NCBI GenBank assembly: GCA_965602945.1
Contig: CBFDBC010000019.1
Location: 1 to 28,334 of the forward strand
Source of the DNA: JAUXEH01 sp965602945
GTDB lineage: Bacteria; Acidobacteriota; Aminicenantia; Aminicenantales; Aminicenantaceae
Direction of reading: 5' to 3'
Length of the DNA stretch: 28,334 nt
A program made the position numbers and the translations under genes. Numbering within the stretch: position 1 is the first letter of the stretch; every line of letters begins with the position of its first letter. This document shows, in pieces, positions 7,074 to 14,359 of the stretch. A model generated the notes under the pieces. That model saw only the letters and a program-made list of their open reading frames with translations, did not search any database and was not told where the DNA came from.

Positions 7074-8861
7074 ATGAATTTATCCGGACGCGAAAAGCGT
7101 GACCTGATCGCACAGTGGGCCTTCGACACCCGCCCCATCCTGGGGCGGATGCATCTCTGGCTCGAAGATGTGGAAGTGGAATGGCTCAGGGGGAAGACGA
7201 CTCCGGAGTTCACCCAGAACATCTCTTTCATGGACGGCCGGATGGAGCGGCTGATGGCCATGACGGTCGCGGTAACCGCCCTGGGGACACAGCTTTTCGG
7301 ACGGTTCGGTGAGGGGAAAGGCCGGGACAAGGCCGAACTCAACCGCGTCAAGAAGGACGCGGACGCCATCTCAGCATATGCCATGAGCGAGAGCTTGTGG
7401 TACGCCTCACGCCAGCTCCCGGAGAATCATGCGATCCTGGTGTGCATGGGCGAGGGGCTCATGCCCAAGGTGGGAGAAACCCGGGAGATGGGCTCGAATC
7501 CCCAGTTGGGTTTCGGCCGGGTCTATGCACGCCCACAGGTCGCCAAGTGGCTGGATGCCCGTGTGATCCGCCTGTTGAACGATCCGGACTTCGGATGGAT
7601 GGAGTTCTGGAAAGAAATTAAGGACTCCGGGATAACGGTCTGGGGCGCCGCCATCGACACTCTGGAGAACACATCCCGCTTCGCCAAGGGTGAGGCCACC
7701 GGCCCGCTCACGGTCATCCACTTCTTCGACCAGCCGCTCCGCATCACGAAACCCTACGAGGGCTACATGGGGAACCTTTTCCTCCCTCTGGAGGTCGTAC
7801 AAAAGGCCGAAGAAGAATCCGTACTGCTTGACTTCATGACTCCCAGGGCCAGGGTGGTCGAATCCATTGAGGCTGCCTATCCGGGAATCCAGCGCAGCAA
7901 CATCCATGTCTGGACATTGGGAGGTGAAAGCCGCACAGCGAGGTTGGGATGGCTCTGGAAACAGTGGCAGGAATTGGGCGTCCACCTCGTCGAAGGCGGC
8001 TGGACCTTGCCCACGGGGAGCAAGGCGTTCGTGGACTCAGGAACCTACGCCCCTACCTATCTTGTGGGCACATGGAAGGACGAAGCGGATCAGAAGCACC
8101 TTTTTCTGGTGGATGGCTATGCAGCTTCGGCCGAGGCCATGCAGGCGGTCAGCCTGGCTCCCATGCTGGGCCTGGACGGGACTCTGGTCACCTTCACCTC
8201 CAAGTTCAAGCTTTCCATCGAGAAGGAACGGCATATCATGAAGATGGATCCGGATGACCCGGACTTTCACAAGAAACTGGAGTCGTATTGTGAAGCCCCG
8301 CTTGATAAAGAAAAGGTCGAGGATTACAAAGAAATGATCCGCGAGGCGCTCGAGGCGGGGATGCCGACCTCGGGCCGCGTAATCCGCGGGGATGATTTTT
8401 TCCCTGAAAAAAGCTGGGACCTCATCGCCCTGTCCGGTTACATGTGCGATGATCCCTATTCAGGGGCTCCGGGAGTCAAGTCTGTCGAGGAAGGCCTGTA
8501 CAGGGCGACCGCTCGGATCGCAACACCCAAGGGCGATAAACGCATAACGTTCACCCTGCGGCTGATGGAAAAGCCCGAGGAGCAGAAACTGGTCTTCAAT
8601 CCGCTCCTCAGCCGTTTTTTCTACGGGGAAGACTACCGTAACCGGCCTGTTAAGATCTCCGACTCGGGCCGGATCCGAAACGAGCTGCAGACCCTCTGTT
8701 CCGAGGCCTTGGAACACAGGAAAAATGGAGGCATGCGTGTGATCTTCGACCGTATTCCCTCCGAAGTCATCTCCGAGAACGAACAGAAGATCCTGCGCGA
8801 GGTCCTGCAGTGGTACAGAAAACACCACCCGATCTGGTTCTCCTGGCTTGAGATCGATTAA
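7074..8861 (+). CDS. Unrecognised soluble protein, 595 aa
   Basis: I do not recognise the family. The frame is long, uses codons like its neighbours and starts at an ATG preceded by AGGGGTG, so the gene is real. There is no signal peptide, no membrane segment, no low-complexity stretch and no P-loop or other standard catalytic motif, which points to a large globular cytoplasmic protein. It is rich in Trp and in acidic and basic residues. Notable segments are MGEGLMPKVGE (about 124-134), LVDGYAASAEAMQ near 345-357, and SGYMCDDPYSGAPG near 457-470. It is divergent from the peptidase operon (291-base gap) and converges with the foldase gene 21 bases beyond its stop, so it is probably transcribed alone. 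An enzyme acting on small molecules is possible but unsupported. Confidence 0.8.
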   Translation: MNLSGREKRDLIAQWAFDTRPILGRMHLWLEDVEVEWLRGKTTPEFTQNISFMDGRMERLMAMTVAVTALGTQLFGRFGEGKGRDKAELNRVKKDADAISAYAMSESLWYASRQLPENHAILVCMGEGLMPKVGETREMGSNPQLGFGRVYARPQVAKWLDARVIRLLNDPDFGWMEFWKEIKDSGITVWGAAIDTLENTSRFAKGEATGPLTVIHFFDQPLRITKPYEGYMGNLFLPLEVVQKAEEESVLLDFMTPRARVVESIEAAYPGIQRSNIHVWTLGGESRTARLGWLWKQWQELGVHLVEGGWTLPTGSKAFVDSGTYAPTYLVGTWKDEADQKHLFLVDGYAASAEAMQAVSLAPMLGLDGTLVTFTSKFKLSIEKERHIMKMDPDDPDFHKKLESYCEAPLDKEKVEDYKEMIREALEAGMPTSGRVIRGDDFFPEKSWDLIALSGYMCDDPYSGAPGVKSVEEGLYRATARIATPKGDKRITFTLRLMEKPEEQKLVFNPLLSRFFYGEDYRNRPVKISDSGRIRNELQTLCSEALEHRKNGGMRVIFDRIPSEVISENEQKILREVLQWYRKHHPIWFSWLEID

Positions 8862-8882
8862 CAGGTTTCGGCCGCCAGGCAG

Positions 8883-9899
8883 CTAGAGTTCGTGAACCTC
8901 AAACCCGACGTCCTGTTTCAGTCTGTCGATATAGTCCTGGACTGCGGTTCCCTGTTTATTCTGGCGCAGCTGCGATTCCAACTCGCCGCGCACGTCTTCG
9001 AAGGGACGCGTTTCCTTCTTCCTGTCCACGATCTGGAGGATATGATAGCCGTACTGGGTTTCCACTATATCGCTGATCTCGCCTACGGGTACCGAAAAGG
9101 CGGCATCTTCGAACGGCTTGACCATCCTTCCCCGCGTGAAATCCTCATAGAGCCCCCCGCTCTCCTTGGAACCGGGGTCCTCCGTGTGTTCCCGTGCCAG
9201 CTCGGCGAAGTCTTCCCCCCCTCTGGCCCGAGAAAGCAGGTCCTCCATCTTCTTGCGCGCCGCTGCCTTCTCCTCTGCGGTCTTGTCCTGGGTCAAGAGC
9301 AGGATGTGACGCACAGAGGCGGTCTTGTCTTCCTCGTAGGTGCTGCGCAGCTCGTCTTCCGAAACCTGGATAAGTTCACCCATATAGTTTTCCAGAAAAG
9401 TCTGTATGAGGAGGTCGGTTTCGATGTTGGCCTTGACATGATCGAGTGAGACCCCGACCTGGGACAGCATCTGTTGAAACTGCTCCTCCCCTCCTACTCT
9501 GGTATACTGGTCATTGAGAGCGCTCTCCACGTCTTCCGGAGCAAGTTTTGTGTCCGCATCAGATGCCACCTCCAGCAGCAGCTTCCGTTCGGCTATCCGT
9601 TCGGCGTTCTGGATGATGATGCCTTCGAGTTGGGCGGGCTCCATTCCCTTCAACTGTTCTGTCTGGCTGCCCATGTTGTCATGGAGAGCCTGTATGACCT
9701 CGGAGGCAGATATGCTGAATCCGTGTGTGGAGACGATAACGAACTCGCTCTCGGGATCGAGCGAAGGAAGCGTTTCGGAGAGGTCCAGTGCCAGTTGGTA
9801 GGGAGGCGTCCCTTGTGTCAGTTTGAAGGTCTTGTTCTGCTTCGCGCATCCGATGGCCAGAAGCGTCACGATCAGGATCAATACGGCGATGTTTCTCAT
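8883..9899 (-). CDS. Parvulin-type peptidyl-prolyl isomerase lipoprotein (SurA/PrsA-like)
   Basis: A protein of 338 aa. Residues 1-18 form a lipoprotein signal with lipobox LAIGC (Cys18), so it is predicted to be membrane-anchored and periplasm-facing. Residues about 60-185 are a helical SurA_N-like chaperone region. Residues about 195-293 are a parvulin (Rotamase) domain, with SVRHILL at its start, a helical stretch ending in FAELAREHTEDPGSKESGG, the segment PVGEISDIVET, and YGYHILQI at its end. Family knowledge: such proteins help exported and outer-membrane proteins fold by prolyl cis-trans isomerisation. The start has a clear GAGGAG site upstream. It is convergent with the unknown 595-aa gene. 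In this genome its clients might include the DUF5916 barrel and exported peptidases (inference). Confidence 0.92.
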   Translation of the reverse strand: MRNIAVLILIVTLLAIGCAKQNKTFKLTQGTPPYQLALDLSETLPSLDPESEFVIVSTHGFSISASEVIQALHDNMGSQTEQLKGMEPAQLEGIIIQNAERIAERKLLLEVASDADTKLAPEDVESALNDQYTRVGGEEQFQQMLSQVGVSLDHVKANIETDLLIQTFLENYMGELIQVSEDELRSTYEEDKTASVRHILLLTQDKTAEEKAAARKKMEDLLSRARGGEDFAELAREHTEDPGSKESGGLYEDFTRGRMVKPFEDAAFSVPVGEISDIVETQYGYHILQIVDRKKETRPFEDVRGELESQLRQNKQGTAVQDYIDRLKQDVGFEVHEL

Positions 9900-10001
9900 G
9901 AATTCTCCTCGACAGCCTGTGGAGCCCGACTGTCCGTGAATGGTAAACGATCTGTAAGTTAACCACAGGCCCGGCGGAAATACAAATGAATTCCGCAGGC
10001 G

Positions 10002-10320
10002 TCACTGCAGCCGGGAGAGCCAGTGAATGACATTGAGCAGGAGCCTTGCGTTACCCTTCGCCTCGGGATGATTCATACCTGCCTTCGACGCTGATGTTCG
10101 GTGTGCCGGGCGGGAACTCCCAATACTCCTTCGGCATCCATGCTCTGCGATCCCTGCCCAATATCATTATCGGTTGGAAATCCTTGGCTGCCTTGAAGGC
10201 CGACCCGGCGAAGGTTGCGACCTGCGCGATCCGCGGAGAAATTATGTCTCCATCATATTCCTCCAATATGGGCATAGTATGCAAGCTAAACGGAGCCTCG
10301 GGAGCGTAGGCTGAGGCAGA
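10002..10320 (-). pseudogene. Decayed gene remnant: C-terminal part of a DUF4350/GATase-like protein
   Basis: Reading the minus strand downward from about 10320 gives an open frame to a stop at 10051. It contains the coherent segments AQVATFAGSAF, FQPIMILGRD and MPKEYWEFPPGTP, which match, from memory, the C-terminal region of DUF4350/class I amidotransferase-fold proteins common in Acidobacteria. One base later the shifted frame continues as NARLLLNVIHWLSRLQ and stops at 10002-10004, which is the usual C-terminus of the same family. The usual segment between these blocks (a GxGR-V-V-x-GEA-type stretch) is absent, so a frameshift and an internal deletion are both indicated. No start codon with a ribosome site is visible, and the 5' part runs into the promoter region of the divergent aminotransferase gene. 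A single-base sequencing error would explain the shift but not the missing block. Confidence 0.5.
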
Positions 10321-10347
10321 CCGGTGGTTTGTCCATCCAGATTGATC

Positions 10348-10353
10348 TATAAT
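10348..10353 (+). promoter_or_regulatory. Possible -10 box for the class V aminotransferase gene
   Basis: A perfect TATAAT lies 38 bases before the ATG at 10392. The -35 position (about 10325-10330, TGGTTT) is poor, so this is a tentative call. Confidence 0.3.
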
Positions 10354-10391
10354 GAGAGTCTGTAAACTGCCCTTAATTTGGAGCTTGAACC

Positions 10392-12065
10392 ATGAATTTT
10401 GATCTGGAATCCATTCGCGAAGAGATAGTGGGGCACGACATGCTGATCCCCACCCCGTTCGGTGATCGGCACTTGCTCTATGCCGACTTTACCGCTTCAG
10501 GCCGGGGGCTGCGGTTTATTGAAGATATGCTGCTGAATATCCAGAAATCCTATGCTAACACTCACACGGAAGACGACTACACGGGTAAATTCACCACCCG
10601 ACTCCTGCACACGGCAGAGGAAAAGATCAAGCGGATGGTCAACGCCGGACCCGACGGAAAGATCATCCCGATCGGATCGGGTACAACAAGTGCCCTCAAA
10701 AAACTCCAGGAGATCATCGGAGTCTCCATTCCACCTGTGACCCGGGAACGCTGGAGTGAAGGAATCCAGGGGGCGGCACAGAATCCTTCGGACGTATTCG
10801 CAGAGCTGCAGCGGCGGAAGCCCGTCGTTTTCATCGGCCCGTACGAACACCACACCAACGAGCTGATGTGGCGCGAAGCCTTCGTTGATGTGGAGGTCAT
10901 TGGCTTCAATTCCCGGGGACTGCTGGACCTTGCGGATCTGGAAAAGAAGATCTCCGCTCCCGGGATGGAGCTGTGTGAGAAGATCGTATCCATCTCAGCG
11001 GGATCCAACATCACCGGAATCCGCACGCCGGTTTATGATGTGGCACGCATCGGCCATGCCCACGGCGCACTGGTTTTCTTCGATTTCGCAGCGGTGGCGC
11101 CTTACGTCGAGATCGACATGAACCGGGATAGCAACGCCTATTTTGATGCCGTCTTCTTCTCTCCGCACAAATTCCTCGGCGGTCCCGGTTCCAGCGGCAT
11201 GCTGATCTTCAATCAGCGTATCTACCGCACGGACCTGCCTCCCACTACCGCCGGCGGTGGAACCGTGGTGTTCGTGGGATTTGAACGGCATGATTTCGCT
11301 CGGGATATCGAAGCCCGGGAAAAAGCAGGTACCCCGCCCATACTGCAGACGATCAAAGCCGCCCTGGCCATGGAGGTCAAGGACCGTATCGGAATAAAAC
11401 GGATCGAGGAGATCGAGGCCGATTACACAATGTATTTTCACCACCGCTTGAGGGAGATCGACAACATCGTCCCCATCGGAAACGCCGCCCCTGAAGACTG
11501 CCTTTCCATCGTCTCCTTTAACATCAGGCACCGGGACCGTTTCCTGCACCCAAAATTCGTCACCAAACTGATGAACGACCTGTTCGGGATCCAGTCTCGC
11601 GCCGGCTGCAGCTGTGCCGGTCCCTACGGACACGTGCTGTTAGATATCGACGAGAACGCTTCCGAGAGGATCAGAGCCGGGGTGCGCATGGGCTGCAGCG
11701 GGCTTAAGCCCGGCTGGGTTCGCATCAACATTCACTACACTCTGACACGCGGAGACATCGATTTCCTCCTGGAAGCGATCCGCTTCACCGCACGCTTCGG
11801 CCACCTGTTCCTGAACCTCTATTCGTTCGACCTCGAGACATCCGAATGGTCACACAAGGAAAGCAGGGAAGAGGGACAGGCTCTGGACCTGGAGCAGGAT
11901 TTTTCCGGGCGTTCCCTGGATCTTACTCAGATTCAGGATATCCGGAAGGCATACCTGGAACAGGCCATGCGGATTGCAGCAGAGCTGGAATCCTTTCCGG
12001 AACCGACTTTTAAGCGGGACCGGATCGAGCTCGAGGAGCTCAAGTATTTCTACTACCTCGATTGA
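10392..12065 (+). CDS. Class V aminotransferase-fold PLP enzyme, cysteine-desulfurase-like
   Basis: A cytoplasmic protein of 557 aa, with GGAG 8 bases before the ATG. PLP-binding features are in order: GSGTTSALKKL (95-105, phosphate-binding loop), YEHHTNE (151-157, ring-stacking His), ISAGSNITG (201-209), FDFAAVAPY (230-238, Asp231 to the pyridine N), and SPHKFLGG (257-264) with Schiff-base Lys260. SRAGCSCAGPYGH (402-414) sits where cysteine desulfurases carry the catalytic Cys, so Cys406 or Cys408 could be the persulfide carrier. The enzyme is longer than NifS/SufS (about 400 aa), with a charged C-terminal extension from about 480. It is not next to an iron-sulfur assembly scaffold gene, so a role in FeS assembly is not implied. 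The substrate may be cysteine or another amino acid. It converges on the 12097-12831 gene, 31 bases apart. Confidence 0.85.
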   Translation: MNFDLESIREEIVGHDMLIPTPFGDRHLLYADFTASGRGLRFIEDMLLNIQKSYANTHTEDDYTGKFTTRLLHTAEEKIKRMVNAGPDGKIIPIGSGTTSALKKLQEIIGVSIPPVTRERWSEGIQGAAQNPSDVFAELQRRKPVVFIGPYEHHTNELMWREAFVDVEVIGFNSRGLLDLADLEKKISAPGMELCEKIVSISAGSNITGIRTPVYDVARIGHAHGALVFFDFAAVAPYVEIDMNRDSNAYFDAVFFSPHKFLGGPGSSGMLIFNQRIYRTDLPPTTAGGGTVVFVGFERHDFARDIEAREKAGTPPILQTIKAALAMEVKDRIGIKRIEEIEADYTMYFHHRLREIDNIVPIGNAAPEDCLSIVSFNIRHRDRFLHPKFVTKLMNDLFGIQSRAGCSCAGPYGHVLLDIDENASERIRAGVRMGCSGLKPGWVRINIHYTLTRGDIDFLLEAIRFTARFGHLFLNLYSFDLETSEWSHKESREEGQALDLEQDFSGRSLDLTQIQDIRKAYLEQAMRIAAELESFPEPTFKRDRIELEELKYFYYLD

Positions 12066-12096
12066 AGCCCGAGTCCGAGGAGACCAGGGGTGTCTA

Positions 12097-12831
12097 TCAG
12101 CCAAGGAGAAACAGATTCCCGGTCTTTTGAAACTCTGTTCCGCCGGCGCCCGCCGAAGCACCCGAAATACCGAGAAGGATGGCCTCAAGGCCCTCTGAGC
12201 TGAAGCAGGTCCGCTCGTCTTTCAGCCCGATGTCAGCGCGGCGCCAGGAACGGTAATCCGTGCAGTCCCCCTCCGCAAAGGCCGTGAGCTCTGCCTCCAG
12301 CCCCACCACGGACAAGGCGATCTTGAATGGTTCGATCGAGTACCGACACAGCCCCAGCAGCGCATATCTGAAGCTCTGATCTTTCAGCGCAGGCAGCAGA
12401 AGGTCAAACAGGATATCCCGGGCTGAGGTCATGATATAGAACATGCAGCCCGCGTCCAGCGCCTTGAGTCCAATATCCCGAATGGGGCAGTCCAGGCAGG
12501 CTGGAGGAGCAGCCCCACGGTCCAGGTGCCGGGAGTGCTGGAAATAGTCACAGTCATGGTTGGCCCGCCCCGACGGACACTGTGGGTCCAATGGCTTGAG
12601 GCAAAAGCCGAGCCCGACCAGCACGTCCCCTTGCGCCGCGGCACCCTCAGTAGGTGGAAACTTATGCGGAAGTGTGCTGAGGCCCTCCACCTGTCTCTGC
12701 TTCCCGGCATACGCCTGCAGCCCGCGCAGGGTCCGCATCGGATGCCTCAGCACGATCCGCCTCATGAAAGACAGCCCATACTCGCGCCAGAGGCTGCGCA
12801 GGCAGAACATCACCAGTCCGGGCCGCGTCAT
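12097..12831 (-). CDS. Unrecognised cysteine-rich protein, 244 aa
   Basis: I do not recognise this family. The frame is well formed and has the coding character of its neighbours. Ten cysteines include a cluster C77-x7-C85-x8-C94-x17-C112-x2-C115, with further Cys at 129, 162, 190 and 209, which suggests a metal or iron-sulfur site. A recognisable C-terminal block is GDCTDYRSWRRADIG (188-202). There is no signal peptide. A basic N-terminus (10-36) could be amphipathic. No Shine-Dalgarno precedes the ATG at 12831, and a -10-like TACAAT lies exactly 7 bases before it, so the mRNA might be leaderless. Later in-frame ATGs (Met8, Met23) are alternative starts but also lack good ribosome sites. It converges with the aminotransferase gene and diverges from the ferritin-like gene. 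Confidence 0.65.
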   Translation of the reverse strand: MTRPGLVMFCLRSLWREYGLSFMRRIVLRHPMRTLRGLQAYAGKQRQVEGLSTLPHKFPPTEGAAAQGDVLVGLGFCLKPLDPQCPSGRANHDCDYFQHSRHLDRGAAPPACLDCPIRDIGLKALDAGCMFYIMTSARDILFDLLLPALKDQSFRYALLGLCRYSIEPFKIALSVVGLEAELTAFAEGDCTDYRSWRRADIGLKDERTCFSSEGLEAILLGISGASAGAGGTEFQKTGNLFLLG

Positions 12832-12904
12832 GAGAGCTATTGTAAGCGATATAATGTCAAATAAAAATCAAAAACGAATGGACTTGACGGAATGGGCTGC
12901 TGAA

Positions 12905-12933
12905 TGGACGTCATACAGAGGATTTGCTAGAAT
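12905..12933 (+). promoter_or_regulatory. Extended -10 promoter for the ferritin-like gene
   Basis: TGGACG (12905-12910), a 17-base spacer, then TAGAAT (12928-12933) preceded by TG one base upstream, the extended -10 motif. Transcription would start near 12940, about 20 bases before the ATG at 12961 and just before the AAGGAGGG ribosome site at 12951-12958. Confidence 0.5.
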
Positions 12934-12960
12934 GGGTGATGAAGAAATTAAGGAGGGAGC

Positions 12961-13449
12961 ATGGATTTTCTTCGCAACGCCATTGAACTGGAAAGGGAGA
13001 CGATCGCAGCCTACAGGGCATTGTCGAGCCAGTGCGCATCGCATGAGGGGGTTCATGCCATCCTGGAGATGCTGATCAAGGACCACGAGCAGCACTTGAA
13101 AACCCTGAGCAGGGCCCAGGATCAGAATATTTTCGCGCTGGATGACCTGGATTTCTTCAAGGATATTCGCGGGCAGTTGGAGCAGATCAGATCAGACAAA
13201 GACACATTCAGCTGTGAGATCGACCAACTCAGCCTGTATCGGGAGGCACGAGGGCTGGTTCTGAAGAAACACACGTTATACCTGCAGGCAAAGGACGTGA
13301 TTCGTGACCCTGAAGGTGTAGCTTATCTCGACCGGCTGATACAAGAAGAACACAAACAGATGGTCGTGCTGGACAACATCATCCACATGGTGGAACGCCC
13401 TGAAAACTGGCTCGAAGATGCGGAATTCAGCCATCTGGAAGATTACTGA
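12961..13449 (+). CDS. Ferritin-like four-helix protein (rubrerythrin-related)
   Basis: A protein of 162 aa, with a very strong AAGGAGGG ribosome site. It is almost entirely helical by appearance, in four segments (about 2-24, 28-52, 84-112, 115-145), as in the ferritin-like superfamily. Helix 1 carries ELERETIAAY (9-18), helix 2 carries KDHEQHL (40-46), helix 3 carries YREARGLVLKKH (93-104) and helix 4 carries QEEHKQM (128-134). The canonical di-iron sets are one Glu in helices 1 and 3 and ExxH in helices 2 and 4. Here the helix-2 motif reads HxxH (His42, His45) and the helix-4 motif ExxQ (Glu130, Gln133). The fold is therefore likely but the metal site is altered. There is no rubredoxin domain. 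A role in oxidative stress or metal handling is plausible, not shown. Confidence 0.72.
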   Translation: MDFLRNAIELERETIAAYRALSSQCASHEGVHAILEMLIKDHEQHLKTLSRAQDQNIFALDDLDFFKDIRGQLEQIRSDKDTFSCEIDQLSLYREARGLVLKKHTLYLQAKDVIRDPEGVAYLDRLIQEEHKQMVVLDNIIHMVERPENWLEDAEFSHLEDY

Positions 13450-13480
13450 AAAATTGCCTAACGCGTTTCTTTTCAGGATG

Positions 13481-13509
13481 TTGACTTCAAACCTGTCTTG
13501 GTGTATACA
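13481..13509 (+). promoter_or_regulatory. Strong sigma70-like promoter of the ABC/Gld-like operon
   Basis: TTGACT (13481-13486), exactly 17 bases, then TATACA (13504-13509). Both boxes match consensus in 5 of 6 positions. Transcription should start near 13516, giving a leader of about 125 bases before the ATPase ATG at 13641. Confidence 0.7.
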
Positions 13510-13534
13510 GTGTTATTCAGGCCGATACCGTATA

Positions 13535-13563
13535 GGGAGGGCCGGATTGACTCAACGGCTCCC
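13535..13563 (+). promoter_or_regulatory. Stem-loop in the operon leader
   Basis: GGGAG (13535-13539) and CCG (13542-13544), interrupted by a two-base bulge, pair with CGG (13556-13558) and CTCCC (13559-13563) around an 11-base loop. It sits about 20 bases after the predicted transcription start and 77 bases before the first gene. No T-run follows, so it is not a simple terminator. It may protect the 5' end or be a regulatory structure. Confidence 0.35.
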
Positions 13564-13640
13564 CGACGCTATTTTGTTATTCACTCAAACATAGTGGTAA
13601 TGTTGCGTGAAAGTTCAGAAAAAACAATAAGGAGAGGACG

Positions 13641-14357
13641 ATGATCGCGATCCAAGACCTGACCAAGTACTACGGAGATCTCTGCGCAGTGGATCACATA
13701 AGCTTCGACATCCGCAAGGGTGAGATCCTGGGTCTTCTGGGCCCCAACGGGGCGGGCAAGACGACCATATACCGCATACTCACCGGATACCTGAAGCCCA
13801 CCTCCGGAGAAATTCAGGTCAAAGAATTCAACATCAACGAACATCTGACGGAGATCAAGAAACTCATCGGCTACCTGCCCGAGGCGGCGCCCATCTACCA
13901 TGAGATGCTGGTGTACGATTACCTCGATTTTGTGGCCGACATACGCGGCGTCGAACCCGCCCGTAAGATCGCCTCCATCCGCGACCTGGCGGATCTGTGC
14001 AGCCTCAACCAGGTGATGCACAAGACCATCAGCGAGTTGTCGAAGGGCTACCGCCAGCGGGTCGGGATCGCACACGCGCTCATGGGAGACCCCGAGATCC
14101 TGGTGCTGGACGAGCCCACTTCCGGGCTGGACCCCAATCAGATCGTTGAAACAAGGGACATCATTCGGCGTATAGGCAAGGAAAAAACCATAATCTTCTC
14201 GACACACATACTGAGTGAGGCCGAGGCTACCTGCGACCGGCTGGTGATCATCGATCAGGGACGCAAGGTGGCCGACGATACCCTGGAGAACCTCCGCAAA
14301 GAGCTCAAGGAACCTACGTTCGAGAAGCTCTTCCGCAGCCTCACTCAAGGAAACTGA
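13641..14357 (+). CDS. ABC transporter ATP-binding protein (GldA-like, ABC-2 type)
   Basis: A cytoplasmic nucleotide-binding subunit of 238 aa, with AAGGAGAG 8 bases before the ATG. Walker A GPNGAGKT (34-41), signature LSKGYRQR (133-140, replacing LSGGQ as in the ABC-2/gliding branch), Walker B ILVLDEP (153-159) and switch His189 in STH are all present. A short C-terminal tail follows. It is first in an operon with a six-helix permease (2-base gap), a GldG-like protein and a DUF4340 protein. This set matches the GldA-GldF-GldG export system known from gliding Bacteroidetes, although such sets occur widely in non-gliding bacteria. The transported substrate is unknown. Confidence 0.93.
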   Translation: MIAIQDLTKYYGDLCAVDHISFDIRKGEILGLLGPNGAGKTTIYRILTGYLKPTSGEIQVKEFNINEHLTEIKKLIGYLPEAAPIYHEMLVYDYLDFVADIRGVEPARKIASIRDLADLCSLNQVMHKTISELSKGYRQRVGIAHALMGDPEILVLDEPTSGLDPNQIVETRDIIRRIGKEKTIIFSTHILSEAEATCDRLVIIDQGRKVADDTLENLRKELKEPTFEKLFRSLTQGN

Positions 14358-14359
14358 CT

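Noticed and set aside
10046..10309. 87-codon open frame on the plus strand opposite the gene remnant
   Set aside because: No family pattern; the minus strand carries family-like blocks over the same bases.
12884..12912. TTGACG at 12884-12889 as the ferritin-like gene promoter
   Set aside because: No -10 box at the right distance; the TGGACG-17-TGcTAGAAT combination downstream fits better.
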